A stretch of 64,000 bases of DNA from CAYVQZ01 sp964453435. GTDB taxonomy: Bacteria > Abyssobacteria > SURF-5. The stretch spans positions 1-64,000 of the forward strand of contig CAYVQZ010000001.1 in NCBI GenBank assembly GCA_964453435.1, given 5' to 3'. The notes beneath the pieces were generated by a model. It made no database searches. It saw only the letters and a list, made by a program, of their open reading frames with translations, and was not told where the DNA came from. Of the stretch, positions 41,431 to 50,499 are shown piece after piece (positions within the stretch are counted from its first letter, which is position 1; every line of letters starts with the position of its first letter). Both the position numbers and the translations under genes were made by a program.

Positions 41431-42633
41431 TTACGCTTCCCGTTCGATAATGGTTGCAACTCCCTGACCGCCGCCGCAGCAGGCGTTGGCAAGGCCATAG
41501 CGCGCGCCATTTTTCTCCAGTATGCGGGCAAGTGTTCCAAGGAGGCGAATGCCGGTCGCGCCCAGCGGGTGTCCGATGGCGGTGCCGCCGCCGCAAACGT
41601 TTACCTTCTCCGGGTCGATTCCCAATTCATTGATGCAATTGAGCGCGACCACGCAGAATGCCTCGTTGATTTCCCAGAAATCGATATCGCTGGCTTTCAG
41701 GCCGGCCTTTTCGAGAGCTTTCTTGCTTGCCGGTACCGGTCCGACACCCATAACTGTGGGGTCGACTCCGGCCCAACCCATCGATTTTATCGCGGCCAGC
41801 GGTTTTATGCCCAACTTCTTTGCCGTTTGTTTGGACGTCAGAATCATGCCCGTCGCGGCGGCATTGAGCGGCGACGAATTGCCGGCCGTAATGATGCCGT
41901 CCGGCTTGAATGCAGGCTTCAAACCGGCGAGCCCCTCCAGCGTGGTGCCATCACGCACTGCCTGGTCCTTGTCGACCACCATTTTATTGCCGTCGCCTTG
42001 TTCGGCTTCGAACGGCAATATCTCGCCGTCGAAGAAGCCTTCGTTGCGGGCTTTCACCGCAAGGTCGTGGCTGCGCTTGGCCCACTTGTCCATCTCCTCT
42101 TTGGTGATGCCGGACTGGGCCGCCAGCTTTTCGGCCGTAAGCCCCATGTTCATGGTTGTCATCATGTCCCAATGATGATATTTCTCATCGCCGAGAAGAG
42201 CCGGATTCGGCGCTATTGCGTCGCTTCCCCGCGCCACAAGGTCCATCGGCACGCGGGTCATGTGCTCCATGCCGAGGCACAGCACGACATCCGAGTACCC
42301 CAGCATGATTTCCATCGCGCCGATTTGGACCGCCGCCATGGCCGACCCGCACTGCTGGTCGACAAACCTGCCTGCAATCGTCTCCGGTAGGTTCGCCAAA
42401 AATACGGGCATTCTGCCGCCGTACGTCCACTGTTCGTTGACGCCCATGGCGGATCCCGTCAGGCAATTGTCAATCGCTTTTGGGTCAATGCCGGTGCGCT
42501 TGATCAACTCTTCTGCCACCGTGGAAACTAAGATGTCGGCTCGAACCTGTCCGAACCAGTCGCGGCCCGGGTCGTTTGGACGCGATCGCGATTGTGCGGT
42601 CCTCAAATACCCTGCAATTACGGCTTCACTCAT
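41431..42633 (-). CDS. Acetyl-CoA acyltransferase (thiolase)
   Basis: 400 residues. A normal Claisen thiolase: nucleophile C95 in VDQQCGSAMAAVQ, histidine in GGGTAIGHPLGATGIR, second cysteine in ANACCGGGQGVATI. It should cleave or form 3-ketoacyl-CoA. The ATG at 42633 follows AAGGAG; a frame to 42672 adds 13 basic residues and is not favoured. It follows the enoyl-CoA hydratase gene by 110 bp on the same strand. No 3-hydroxyacyl-CoA dehydrogenase is in the group; one encoded elsewhere would be needed for a complete cycle. Confidence 0.93.
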   Translation of the reverse strand: MSEAVIAGYLRTAQSRSRPNDPGRDWFGQVRADILVSTVAEELIKRTGIDPKAIDNCLTGSAMGVNEQWTYGGRMPVFLANLPETIAGRFVDQQCGSAMAAVQIGAMEIMLGYSDVVLCLGMEHMTRVPMDLVARGSDAIAPNPALLGDEKYHHWDMMTTMNMGLTAEKLAAQSGITKEEMDKWAKRSHDLAVKARNEGFFDGEILPFEAEQGDGNKMVVDKDQAVRDGTTLEGLAGLKPAFKPDGIITAGNSSPLNAAATGMILTSKQTAKKLGIKPLAAIKSMGWAGVDPTVMGVGPVPASKKALEKAGLKASDIDFWEINEAFCVVALNCINELGIDPEKVNVCGGGTAIGHPLGATGIRLLGTLARILEKNGARYGLANACCGGGQGVATIIEREA

Positions 42634-42743
42634 GTCTTGACTCCTTTTCTTTCCTTTTTTCGTCTTTACCAAAAGAAAACACTCGCGTCACGCTGAATCC
42701 GGAATCCTCAGGAATATTCAAATCCCCTCCGCAGGGGCCGGGG

Positions 42744-43586
42744 TCACGGCAGCGGAAAGAATTCCGGCATATCTTTGCTTACACGCATCGACCACCGTGG
42801 GGGTCGCTTTTCGAGGAACGACATGATCCCTTCCTGGCAATCGGGCTGCGCGCCCGTCCACGCAAAATACGTGTGGTTGATCTCCTCGACCCTGTTCAGG
42901 TCGGTCTCGGCCAGAAACTTCCAGAGCATATGCCTCGTCAAGGCGAGGCTGACCGGGGCCGCATGCGTCGCTATTTCCGCCGCCAGTTCGCGAGTGGTCG
43001 CCGGAAGCTCATCATCCGGCACGACCTTGCTCACCAGCCCGCATTCGAGCGCTTCCCATGCGCCGATTATCCGTCCCGTGTACATCAGTTCCGCCGCCTT
43101 GCTGACTCCGACAATCCGCGGCAGAAACCAGGGGCTCGAAAGCTCGGGAATCACGCCCCGACGGACAAATACCATTCCGAAGCGGGCGCTTTCCGCCGCT
43201 ATCCGTATATCCATCGGCAGTATCATGGTCAACCCCACGCCGACGGCCGCGCCGTTCACGGCCACGATGACAGGCTTTTTCAACCCCAGCAGCGACGGCG
43301 TAATATTGTCCACCGAGCTCGGGCCTTTCTTTTCTTCCGCCGCTGCCTCCTGCTTCGAGGGGTCAAACGTGCTGCCGCCTGCGCCGAGGTCCATCCCTGC
43401 GCAGAACGCCCGGCCCGCCCCCGTCAGTATCGTCAGGCGAATGTCATCGTCCTCGTCGACCCTCTTCAGGGCGTCCAGCATCTCTGCGGCGAGAACATAC
43501 GTGAATGCGTTCAGCCGTTCGGGCCGGTTCAACGTAACCGTCGCAACATTATCCGAAACATCAAACAATATTTGCTCGTACCCCAT
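42744..43586 (-). CDS. Enoyl-CoA hydratase/isomerase (crotonase) family
   Basis: 280 residues. ILTGAGRAFCAGMDLGAGG (about 50-68) forms the first oxyanion-hole segment, and VAVNGAAVGVGLTMILPMDIRIA the second. RRGVIPELSSPWFLPRIVG carries one catalytic glutamate; the first is replaced as in many isomerases and hydrolases, so simple hydratase activity is likely but not sure. It precedes the thiolase gene and follows the 4-hydroxybutyryl-CoA-dehydratase-like gene, suiting hydration of crotonyl-CoA. Confidence 0.88.
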   Translation of the reverse strand: MGYEQILFDVSDNVATVTLNRPERLNAFTYVLAAEMLDALKRVDEDDDIRLTILTGAGRAFCAGMDLGAGGSTFDPSKQEAAAEEKKGPSSVDNITPSLLGLKKPVIVAVNGAAVGVGLTMILPMDIRIAAESARFGMVFVRRGVIPELSSPWFLPRIVGVSKAAELMYTGRIIGAWEALECGLVSKVVPDDELPATTRELAAEIATHAAPVSLALTRHMLWKFLAETDLNRVEEINHTYFAWTGAQPDCQEGIMSFLEKRPPRWSMRVSKDMPEFFPLP

Positions 43587-43627
43587 TCACTTCTCCTCGT
43601 CCGGCGCTTCTTCAGTATGCCATGATA

Positions 43628-43860
43628 ATACCGGCTATGTATTTGTCTCACGATTGCCCAGCGAAGGGGACCGTGAGTCCGTCTTACGATTGCCCATGTC
43701 GCCGAAAAACCAGCGAAGGGAGCTGTAGCCAATTACGGAATTCCCCTTTTCACTTCGCTGAGCGGAGCGAAGTCCCGCGCATTCGCGGGATAGATTGGCG
43801 GACTGCTCCCGACGCACGATTTTCCGAATCGTGGGACACTCTTCCATACGTCTTTCGCAT
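43628..43860 (-). repeat. Dispersed repeat family, full copy A
   Basis: 43645-43812 is nearly identical to the reverse complement of 50616-50796. The core carries two perfect hairpins: ACTTCGCT/AGCGAAGT with a 6-nt loop (43752-43773) and TCCCGCG/CGCGGGA with a 4-nt loop (43774-43791). The outer ends are TCTCACGATTGCC and AATCGTGGGACAC. No coding frame of its own is supported. It fills the gap between two genes of the acyl-CoA group. Confidence 0.85.
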
Positions 43861-43886
43861 ATGAGAAAGAGTGAGCGCTCCCGGCT

Positions 43887-45350
43887 TCAATCCTTGATTC
43901 CCGCGAGCCGCTTCACCATGGCCTTGCGCGCTTCGATATCGTACTGCGACGTGATAGCGATCTGTTCCATGATGGGCGAGCCGCCGCCGTGGTAGCTTCC
44001 GAAAGCGTGCACGCCCGCGCTTGCGGAGCACAGCAGGTCGCCGACATAGCGCCATAGTTGGGCGGCGTTCTCCGGAGAAATATCGGGGTTGCGCATAATA
44101 TATTTGTTCAGCAAGTCCTTCGTATCGGGGTTCACGAAGTCTCCCTCGTACGGGAACGTCGCCGGCATGCCGCCAGCAAGGTCGCAGAGCATCTCACTCT
44201 CGTGGAACACCGCTTCGCCGGTCAGGCAGCGGCCCACATTCGCATAGATTGAATCGGGGATATAGTTGCCCGGACCGTACGGAATCTTGCCCATGCCGGG
44301 CACGAACACCTGGTTGCTCCCCAGTGCGGACGCAGTAAAGCCGGCAGCGTATCCCAACTCCGTCACCTTAATGAACTCCGCCAGTTTGGTTCGAACGTGC
44401 GATGCCTTCTGGATGCCGTTATACTCGGCGATTAAGGCCGCGGTTCCCAGCAACAGGTCCCCTATCGCCGGTTTGCAGCCCGAATAGCTGTGACGGTGGA
44501 ACAACGCAAACAGCAGCGCGCATGCGCCCCCGTGTACCGTCTCGCCGCACAGGAACACGCGTTCCCAGGGAATGAACACATTGTCGAAAATCGTGTAAGA
44601 ATCGGTCGCCCCGGGCGTGAACCCTCTCGGGAAATGCTCTCGCTTGCGGAGGTTGTGGATGCTCACCACCTGCTTGATGCCCTCCCAGTCGCCGGGAATC
44701 GCGAACGCGACGGCCCAGTCTTTTTCCTCCGGCTTGAGCGCGCGGGTCGGCACAACCAGAATCTCATCGGCAACGGACGCTTCCGAATTGTGAATCTTGC
44801 AGCCGCGTACCACGACACCGTCGTTCTTGCGTTCGACAACCCTGAGGTACAGGTCGGGGTCTTCCTGCTCGCTCGGGCGCCGCATGCGGTGACCCTTCAC
44901 GTCGGTCTGCGCGCAGCACCCGACAAGGTCTTCCCTCTGGAAACGGTCGAGCCATTTCTTGAAGTTTTCATGGTATTCGGTCGAGCCGTTATTCTCCTTG
45001 TCGGCCTCATAAGAAACCGCATAAAGCGCATTCGTGGCATCGATCCCCATGCAGCGCTGGATACAGCCTCCGACAGCCCGGCAGAGCAATCGGGTCATGT
45101 CCTGCTTTTTATGCAAATCCTCGCTGTTCTGATGGACGTGGCAGAACCTGTTGATCTTTTCGCCGGAAAGATGAGACGTGGCCGTGCACAGCCCCTCGTG
45201 TTCCGGGCTGTGCGCATAATCGAATGTGAGACCGATAGTGTTCAGGCAGTCCATTTGCATCTCATCGTCGCGGTCTATCCTCTGCCCGTTCACATAGATG
45301 TTGCGACGCATTTTCCGCAGGCCTTCGACATACTGCTCTTTCGTACGCAT
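43887..45350 (-). CDS. 4-hydroxybutyryl-CoA dehydratase-like flavin/Fe-S enzyme
   Basis: 487 residues, close to the 490 of Clostridium aminobutyricum AbfD. All four 4Fe-4S ligands align: C96 and C100 (GGCIQRCMGIDA), H285 and C292 (FHRHSYSGCK), the same spacings as C99/C103/H292/C299 of AbfD. The family dehydrates 4-hydroxybutyryl-CoA to crotonyl-CoA via a ketyl radical and is oxygen-sensitive. The ATG at 45350 follows AAGGAG and gives the standard N-terminus. Homologues also include 4-hydroxyphenylacetate hydroxylases, but those lack the cluster ligands. Crotonase and thiolase genes follow, supporting a 4-carbon acyl-CoA route. Confidence 0.9.
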   Translation of the reverse strand: MRTKEQYVEGLRKMRRNIYVNGQRIDRDDEMQMDCLNTIGLTFDYAHSPEHEGLCTATSHLSGEKINRFCHVHQNSEDLHKKQDMTRLLCRAVGGCIQRCMGIDATNALYAVSYEADKENNGSTEYHENFKKWLDRFQREDLVGCCAQTDVKGHRMRRPSEQEDPDLYLRVVERKNDGVVVRGCKIHNSEASVADEILVVPTRALKPEEKDWAVAFAIPGDWEGIKQVVSIHNLRKREHFPRGFTPGATDSYTIFDNVFIPWERVFLCGETVHGGACALLFALFHRHSYSGCKPAIGDLLLGTAALIAEYNGIQKASHVRTKLAEFIKVTELGYAAGFTASALGSNQVFVPGMGKIPYGPGNYIPDSIYANVGRCLTGEAVFHESEMLCDLAGGMPATFPYEGDFVNPDTKDLLNKYIMRNPDISPENAAQLWRYVGDLLCSASAGVHAFGSYHGGGSPIMEQIAITSQYDIEARKAMVKRLAGIKD

Positions 45351-45476
45351 GATACACAACTCCTTTTCTTCAAGGTTCGTTTTTGCCCCTTCATAAAAAA
45401 GCGAGGCAATTTGTACAAAAGGGGTGCAGAGGCCTTTGGACAACCCGAATCCACTGGCCCATGGGAAGCGTCAACT

Positions 45477-45505
45477 ATAATACCATATCAGGCCTTTCAA
45501 GGCAA
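45477..45505 (-). promoter_or_regulatory. Probable promoter for the 4-hydroxybutyryl-CoA dehydratase-like gene
   Basis: TTGCCT (45505-45500), 17 bp, TATTAT (45482-45477) on the minus strand, about 127 bp before the ATG at 45350. Confidence 0.5.
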
Positions 45506-45553
45506 AGCGAGCAAACCGTTTTTTTTCACGCATATGCAGCCGAGCTTGCTTTC

Positions 45554-46813
45554 CTACCCAAGTGGTCGGCCGAGAGACTCTTCCGCTTTCTCCGGCTTCG
45601 GCTCCTCGCTTTGTGAAGCCTTCGGGCTCTCTCCTGAGCGCGTTTGGCCGGAAAGCCGCTCACGAAGCCACGTGGCGGCCTTCGGCACATAAACACCCAT
45701 ATTTTTGTGGGCGCAGTGGCCGTCTCCCGCGTAAACCCACTCGTCCTGTTCTATGCCGCTGTCGGAAATAATATACAGGTCCTCGATGGGGACCAGCTCA
45801 TCCTGGTCCCCGTTGATGCTCAACAGGGCGGCCTGGCGTTCGGGTTTCTTCAGCAATCCCTGTCTTCCGAGCGACATGGGCTCCGCCCGCGCCACCAGCT
45901 TTTTGAAGCTCACATTCGGTTTCTCCCGCATCGCATGGGCAATGGTGGCGACCATCACATCCGGAACCTTCTTGATGTGCTCCGGCGTGAATGCCAAATG
46001 TATTGGTCCGCCGACGTTCACAGCGGCCCTCACGTTCGGGTCCACCAGCGCAAGTTTCACGGCGAAAAGGCCGGCGAAGCTCTGCAAGTAGACACCCATC
46101 CTTTCGCCGTCCAGCTCGGGGCGGCTCTTCAGATATTCCAACACCCGGCTGTACACCCTGTCGGAACTCGGCTCGAGCGGCCACTCGCTCTCTCCTGTCC
46201 CCGGCATATCGAAGGCGAACACCGCCATCCCCTCATCCAGAATCGCATTGACCTGATTGTCAACATCGCTTTTCCACGTGTCGACTCCTCCGGTCACCAC
46301 GACCACCGGCGGTTTCTCGACATCGGGAACGCGTAAATAACCGATTATTTCTTTTCCTTCGTATGGAATGCGAACGGTCTCGATCGGAGGGTCGAACCGT
46401 TTTGCCGCTCGCAGGTAGCAATCGACATGCTTCCGGTAGGCCTCTTCCTTTGCGGGCGAGGAGAGATACGGGAAACGGGCAATGAAGTAGAAAATGGCGG
46501 CCTTCTTGTATTCCTCGGCGGCCTTGGGTTCTTCTTTCGCGAGATCGGCCTCGGTCGCCGCAACCTCGTGCCTCGCTGCTGCGAGACTCAGCTCATAGAC
46601 CCACGAGCCCGGGCCCGTCCCGGTAGGGTCGTGAATCTTCTTGAGAACGGAATCAAGCTCTTTTTCGTCTATTCCCGATGCGACCCAGCCGCCGAAGCGG
46701 TCTTCGACGAACGGACGCATCCCCGTGACTCGTAAAACCAGAGGTTCCCGAAAAATGATAGCCAGAATTATGAGCGCGAGAACCGCTACCACCCCAACGC
46801 CGATTTTTTTCAT
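45554..46813 (-). CDS. Membrane-anchored alpha/beta hydrolase, FrsA-like
   Basis: 419 residues. One N-terminal membrane helix (about 4-22) anchors the protein facing out of the cytoplasm. The middle part is helical. The alpha/beta hydrolase core begins near 150 with PPVVVVTGGVDTWKSD, FAFDMPGTGESEWP and the nucleophile region YLQSFAGLFA (serine in place, flanking glycine replaced), then NGDQDELVP with the acid and GDGHCAHKN with the histidine. This order matches the FrsA/DUF1100 esterase-like group. The tail is polar and rich in proline and glutamate. Substrate unknown; the neighbourhood suggests esters or thioesters. Confidence 0.8.
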   Translation of the reverse strand: MKKIGVGVVAVLALIILAIIFREPLVLRVTGMRPFVEDRFGGWVASGIDEKELDSVLKKIHDPTGTGPGSWVYELSLAAARHEVAATEADLAKEEPKAAEEYKKAAIFYFIARFPYLSSPAKEEAYRKHVDCYLRAAKRFDPPIETVRIPYEGKEIIGYLRVPDVEKPPVVVVTGGVDTWKSDVDNQVNAILDEGMAVFAFDMPGTGESEWPLEPSSDRVYSRVLEYLKSRPELDGERMGVYLQSFAGLFAVKLALVDPNVRAAVNVGGPIHLAFTPEHIKKVPDVMVATIAHAMREKPNVSFKKLVARAEPMSLGRQGLLKKPERQAALLSINGDQDELVPIEDLYIISDSGIEQDEWVYAGDGHCAHKNMGVYVPKAATWLRERLSGQTRSGESPKASQSEEPKPEKAEESLGRPLG

Positions 46814-47009
46814 CTCTGACTGCCTCCTCGTAATGAAAAGCCTTTCTGTGAATGATTACTTGCTTCCTCACAACACTGTCGAGAAGTGGGGGTCATGCAA
46901 TTTGCGGAACAGCCCCACAGCTTCCCATTGTGCGCGACACACGGACATATATTATATGGCGGGCGCCGGCGGTAAGTCCAAGAAGCGCAATGACGCTGAC
47001 TTCAATCGC

Positions 47010-48287
47010 TCAAACAGGCGATTTTTTTTGCGGAGGAATGGCCCAAAGACTGAGCGCGGAAGAAAGAGCGTACGTTATGACAAAAATGAAAAATGCCGCC
47101 ACATAACTGTCGGTGATGTCAAACACAAAGCCGGCGAACGGCGGGCCGATGGAGGCGCCAAGCGTTGTGCACACGTAGATCATTCCCAGAATCACGCCAA
47201 ACGATTTCATGCCGAAGCATTCTCCGACAATCAGTGGTTCGAGCGTTATCACTCCTCCCATCGCAAAGCCCCACAGAATCACGAACCAGAACGGGGAGCC
47301 AAGAACCGGGGTGAACAGAAGGATTATTGTCCCCACGGCCTGCAGGCCGAAACATAATGACATGGCATACCGCGCCGGATATCGGTCGGCCATCGCCCCG
47401 AAGAACAGCTTTCCCGCTATTCCCAGGAATGCGCATAAACCGAGAGCGCTTGCCGCTTTCTCGGGAGTAATCCCGATGTCCTGAAAATATGCGACTTGGT
47501 TAATCAATATCGAGGTTTGTCCGAAGGTCGCCAATATGAAGGCGCCGGCAATCACCCAGAAAGCGGATGTCCGCACCGCTACCCGAAACGTCCACTCGCC
47601 GGAGGATTCGATTGAAGCATCGGGAACGCGGGGTTCGGATTCTTCCGTGTCGTTCTCGGCCACCTCGCCGTCGGGCACCACCCCCAGTTCCGCCGGACGC
47701 CGCCTGAAAACCGCAAGCGCGATCGGTCCGAGGGCGGACACGGTGAAGATTCCGTAAATGACAAATGTCGTTTGCCAGCGGAACGCGTCGATGAGCAACC
47801 GCGTGAGCGGCACGATAATCAGACCGCCGACGCCGACTCCCACCATCATCACGCCCATCGCGGCGCCGCGTTTCTTCCGGAACCAGTCGGATACCGCGTA
47901 GCTCGTCGACATCGGGCCGGTGCAGCTCACGCCTACCGCGAACATCAGACAAACGACATAGAACTGCCACAGAGTCTTCATCTGGCTGAACAGGAGAAAT
48001 GCGGCCCCCATGATGAGAGCGCCGACGAAAACAACTTTTCTTACGCCGAATATCGGGACTGCTCGGCCCACGACGGGGCTGGCGAGTCCGCCCATGATAA
48101 ACGTAAGCGACATGCCGACATTCGTTATTCCTCGGCCCCACCCGAAATACTCGCTCAACTCGACCAGGAACACCGGGAATGCGTAAAACCCCACGCCCGC
48201 GTGCATGAACAGGCTGACAAAGCCGGCGGCTACGATATACCAGCCATAGAAAATGCGCCTGCTCTGCCGCCTCTGTTTCTTATCCAT
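47010..48287 (-). CDS. MFS transporter, monocarboxylate/oxalate-formate type
   Basis: 425 residues with about 12 membrane helices. The N-terminal FYGWYIVAAGFVSLFMHAGVGFYAFPVF is the signature of the oxalate:formate antiporter and monocarboxylate porter group; WFRKKRGAAMGVMMVGVGVG is the following family motif. A cytoplasmic loop near 200-230 is acidic. It would import or exchange an organic anion, possibly the substrate of the acyl-CoA genes. It lies 32 bp after the flavoenzyme gene, so they form one transcript. Confidence 0.86.
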   Translation of the reverse strand: MDKKQRRQSRRIFYGWYIVAAGFVSLFMHAGVGFYAFPVFLVELSEYFGWGRGITNVGMSLTFIMGGLASPVVGRAVPIFGVRKVVFVGALIMGAAFLLFSQMKTLWQFYVVCLMFAVGVSCTGPMSTSYAVSDWFRKKRGAAMGVMMVGVGVGGLIIVPLTRLLIDAFRWQTTFVIYGIFTVSALGPIALAVFRRRPAELGVVPDGEVAENDTEESEPRVPDASIESSGEWTFRVAVRTSAFWVIAGAFILATFGQTSILINQVAYFQDIGITPEKAASALGLCAFLGIAGKLFFGAMADRYPARYAMSLCFGLQAVGTIILLFTPVLGSPFWFVILWGFAMGGVITLEPLIVGECFGMKSFGVILGMIYVCTTLGASIGPPFAGFVFDITDSYVAAFFIFVITYALSSALSLWAIPPQKKSPV

Positions 48288-48319
48288 GAAAGCCCGAATC
48301 CTGTGGGCGACGCATCAAA

Positions 48320-49789
48320 CTATCTGACAGTCTTGGAGGATGTTCGGGTCAGATACCACTTGTGCAATCGCGCAAACAATATTCGAAGGTTAGTCGGTCC
48401 CGCGTATGGGATTCTATGGTTGACTACGAACAGGTCGGTCAGCTCGCTCTGTTCGCCCGCCATCAGGTCCGAAATGATGCGGCCCGCGGTCTGTCCGAAT
48501 GCCACGCCCTCACCGTTGTATGCGACGCCGTAATAGATGTTGTTGTGCTCACCCATCACGCCGACCGACGGCACGAAATCAAAGGTGAAACCCATCGTTC
48601 CTCCCCAGGCGTGGTCGACGCCCACTCCCTCCAACTGGGGAAACGTTGCAAAAAGGCTTTTTGTTAGCAACTCAATGACCGGCTTGTTGTTCCCCGAACT
48701 CAGGGCGTCGTTCGCATAGTAAGGGTAATCAGACCCTCCGATGACGATGCGGCCGTCGGCAGTGGGCCTCTGGTAATCGAAAAGCACGCGCATATCCGCG
48801 ATACCCTGCCGGTTCTGCCAGCCAATCGATGCCCACTGGGCCTCCGTCAGCGGTTCCGTCGCAATCACGTAGCTGCACAGCGGCATCACGCGGTTCCGGA
48901 AAAACCCGAGTTTCGGTGAGTACCCGTTCAGGCCGAGCACAAGCGTGGGCGCCGTTATCTCGCCCATCTCGGTCTCTATCCGGTGAACTTTGCCGGGCGT
49001 AACCCGCATGACCACCGTTCTCTCCCTCACTTCGACCCCCGAATTTTCTATCACCGGCTTCATTCCGCGCGCCAGTTTCGCGGGGTTCACGATGCCGCCG
49101 TAGGGGAAACGTATCGCGGCTATATACCGCGGCGATTTCACCTCGGTTTCGAGCTCCTTGCCATGGAGCAGTTCGGCTTCGAGCCCCATCGCCTTGTAGT
49201 TTTCCAGCTCCTCTTCCAGGTTTGCGGCCTGCTCTTCATCCATCGCGGTCTCGAGCATGCCGTTCTCCTCGAATTCGCAACCGACACCGTGGACGGATAT
49301 GAGTTCCTTTATCTGTTCGATTCCGTACAGTGTGCGGTCAAACGCTTTTCTGGCTTCTTCCGGACCTGCGGCCCCAAGATAGGCCATCAGCCCGGGAATC
49401 CCGGCATCGCAAAAGCCCCCGTTCCGCCCGCTGGCGCCATACCCGCAGCATGCTCCCTCGAGCAGGATGATTTTTTTGTCGGGAAATTGTCTGGCCAAAT
49501 TATATGCCGACGAAAGCCCGGTGAATCCTCCACCGATGATAACGATGTCTGCCTTGTGCGAACCCTTCAGCGGATTGTTTATTTCCTGCTCTTCGAGATT
49601 CGCCGCCTCGAACCAGAAGTTGTCCAGAAAATATTCATAAAGCTGGGGTGGTCTCGCCGGGTCCCGCCCAAATCTGTCGAGGCCATACGAGAGCCCCCAC
49701 GCTCCCGCCGCGCCCGTGGCCACACCGCCCAGGAAGGCGCGTCTCGATACCTTGCCTCTTTTCGCTGGAACGATTCCGGAGTCTTCCAT
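48320..49789 (-). CDS. Tat-exported FAD oxidoreductase, gamma-glutamylputrescine-oxidase-like
   Basis: 489 residues. A twin-arginine signal, SRRAFLGG (15-22) followed by a small hydrophobic stretch rich in Ala/Gly, suggests export of the folded, flavin-loaded protein. The FAD motif is DIVIIGGGFTGLSSAYNLA near 81-99, then LLEGACCGYGASGRNGGF, as in the DAO family (PuuB, glycine oxidase relatives). The late GVAYNGEGVAFGQTAGRIISDL is the second FAD contact. It should oxidise an amine outside the cytoplasm. Tat export is unusual for PuuB relatives. A GGAGG site precedes the ATG, and the MFS gene follows. Confidence 0.85.
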   Translation of the reverse strand: MEDSGIVPAKRGKVSRRAFLGGVATGAAGAWGLSYGLDRFGRDPARPPQLYEYFLDNFWFEAANLEEQEINNPLKGSHKADIVIIGGGFTGLSSAYNLARQFPDKKIILLEGACCGYGASGRNGGFCDAGIPGLMAYLGAAGPEEARKAFDRTLYGIEQIKELISVHGVGCEFEENGMLETAMDEEQAANLEEELENYKAMGLEAELLHGKELETEVKSPRYIAAIRFPYGGIVNPAKLARGMKPVIENSGVEVRERTVVMRVTPGKVHRIETEMGEITAPTLVLGLNGYSPKLGFFRNRVMPLCSYVIATEPLTEAQWASIGWQNRQGIADMRVLFDYQRPTADGRIVIGGSDYPYYANDALSSGNNKPVIELLTKSLFATFPQLEGVGVDHAWGGTMGFTFDFVPSVGVMGEHNNIYYGVAYNGEGVAFGQTAGRIISDLMAGEQSELTDLFVVNHRIPYAGPTNLRILFARLHKWYLTRTSSKTVR

Positions 49790-49873
49790 TGCGGCCTCCT
49801 TGTTCCGGTTGAACCGTCAAACGGAAAGGTTCTCATCCGTCTTCGGTCATTCCGAGTGGAAGGAAACTGTCTA

Positions 49874-49942
49874 TCCGTCCCACGATTCGGCGCCACGTGC
49901 TTCGGGGGCAGTCCGCCAATCTATCCGGCAAAAACGCGGGAC
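49874..49942 (-). repeat. Dispersed repeat family, short copy
   Basis: CCGTCCCACGATT, GCTTCGGGGGCAGTCCGCCA and CTATCC...CGCGGGA recur in the same order as in the copy at 50500-50796. The sequence lies between the flavoenzyme gene and the DUF2892 gene. Confidence 0.6.
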
Positions 49943-49957
49943 ACGTTCATAGCCCGC

Positions 49958-50161
49958 TTACTCGAATGCCTTGCCGGTTTGAAAGCCAAGTTTCTTGAAC
50001 AGCGCCGCCGCCGGGCAGAAACCGGTAAACGAGGATTGCAGGAGGTTCGCGCCGACAAAGGCGGTAAACCATAACCAGTACGGGCTATGGAGCTGGGAGA
50101 GCAGCAAACTCACGAGCACGAAAGCGCCGGCCATCGCATTGACGAGTCGATCGACATTCAT
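49958..50161 (-). CDS. DUF2892 small inner-membrane protein
   Basis: 67 residues with two membrane helices (about 9-23 and 29-45). The start MNVDRLVNAMAGAFVL and TGFCPAAALFKKLG are typical of DUF2892, the membrane part found alone or fused to rhodanese (YgaP). A cysteine follows the second helix. Function unproven; a link to sulfur transfer is known only for fused members. AGGAGGCG precedes the ATG. Confidence 0.85.
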   Translation of the reverse strand: MNVDRLVNAMAGAFVLVSLLLSQLHSPYWLWFTAFVGANLLQSSFTGFCPAAALFKKLGFQTGKAFE

Positions 50162-50499
50162 CCGCGCCTCCTTTCGCAGGGTGGGTGAACCCTTTCAAGA
50201 TACCCGATAGCGGCTCTAAATTCAATCCCATATGAATCGGGGAGCGCCATGAATTCAATCGCGGGGCTGATTCAATTCAAGAACGCGTGAACAGTTCGGA
50301 CCGATATCCCTGTGGCTGGGTTTGGGTCAACCGGCCCGCACGTCCCCATGCAAGAAATATCGACAGAAAGACAGCGAGAGGGTGATTTGGGAGAAGCAGT
50401 CCTCGAAGGGGAAGTTTGACTCGTTTGACGGAAAGCATATAAGATATCACATCCGTACGATATCGGCTGTCGCCACGCGCAAAGGGGTGTGTCCCACGA

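Noticed and set aside
43635..43864. Small proteins encoded by the repeat copies at 43.7 and 50.6 kb
   Set aside because: Similar short peptides arise in both because the DNA is a repeat; the frames are on different strands relative to neighbours, lack ribosome sites and are mostly palindrome.
46990..47035. ATCGC/GCGAT hairpin with T8 as a plus-strand terminator
   Set aside because: No plus-strand gene precedes it, and it lies within the 3' coding end of the leftward MFS gene.
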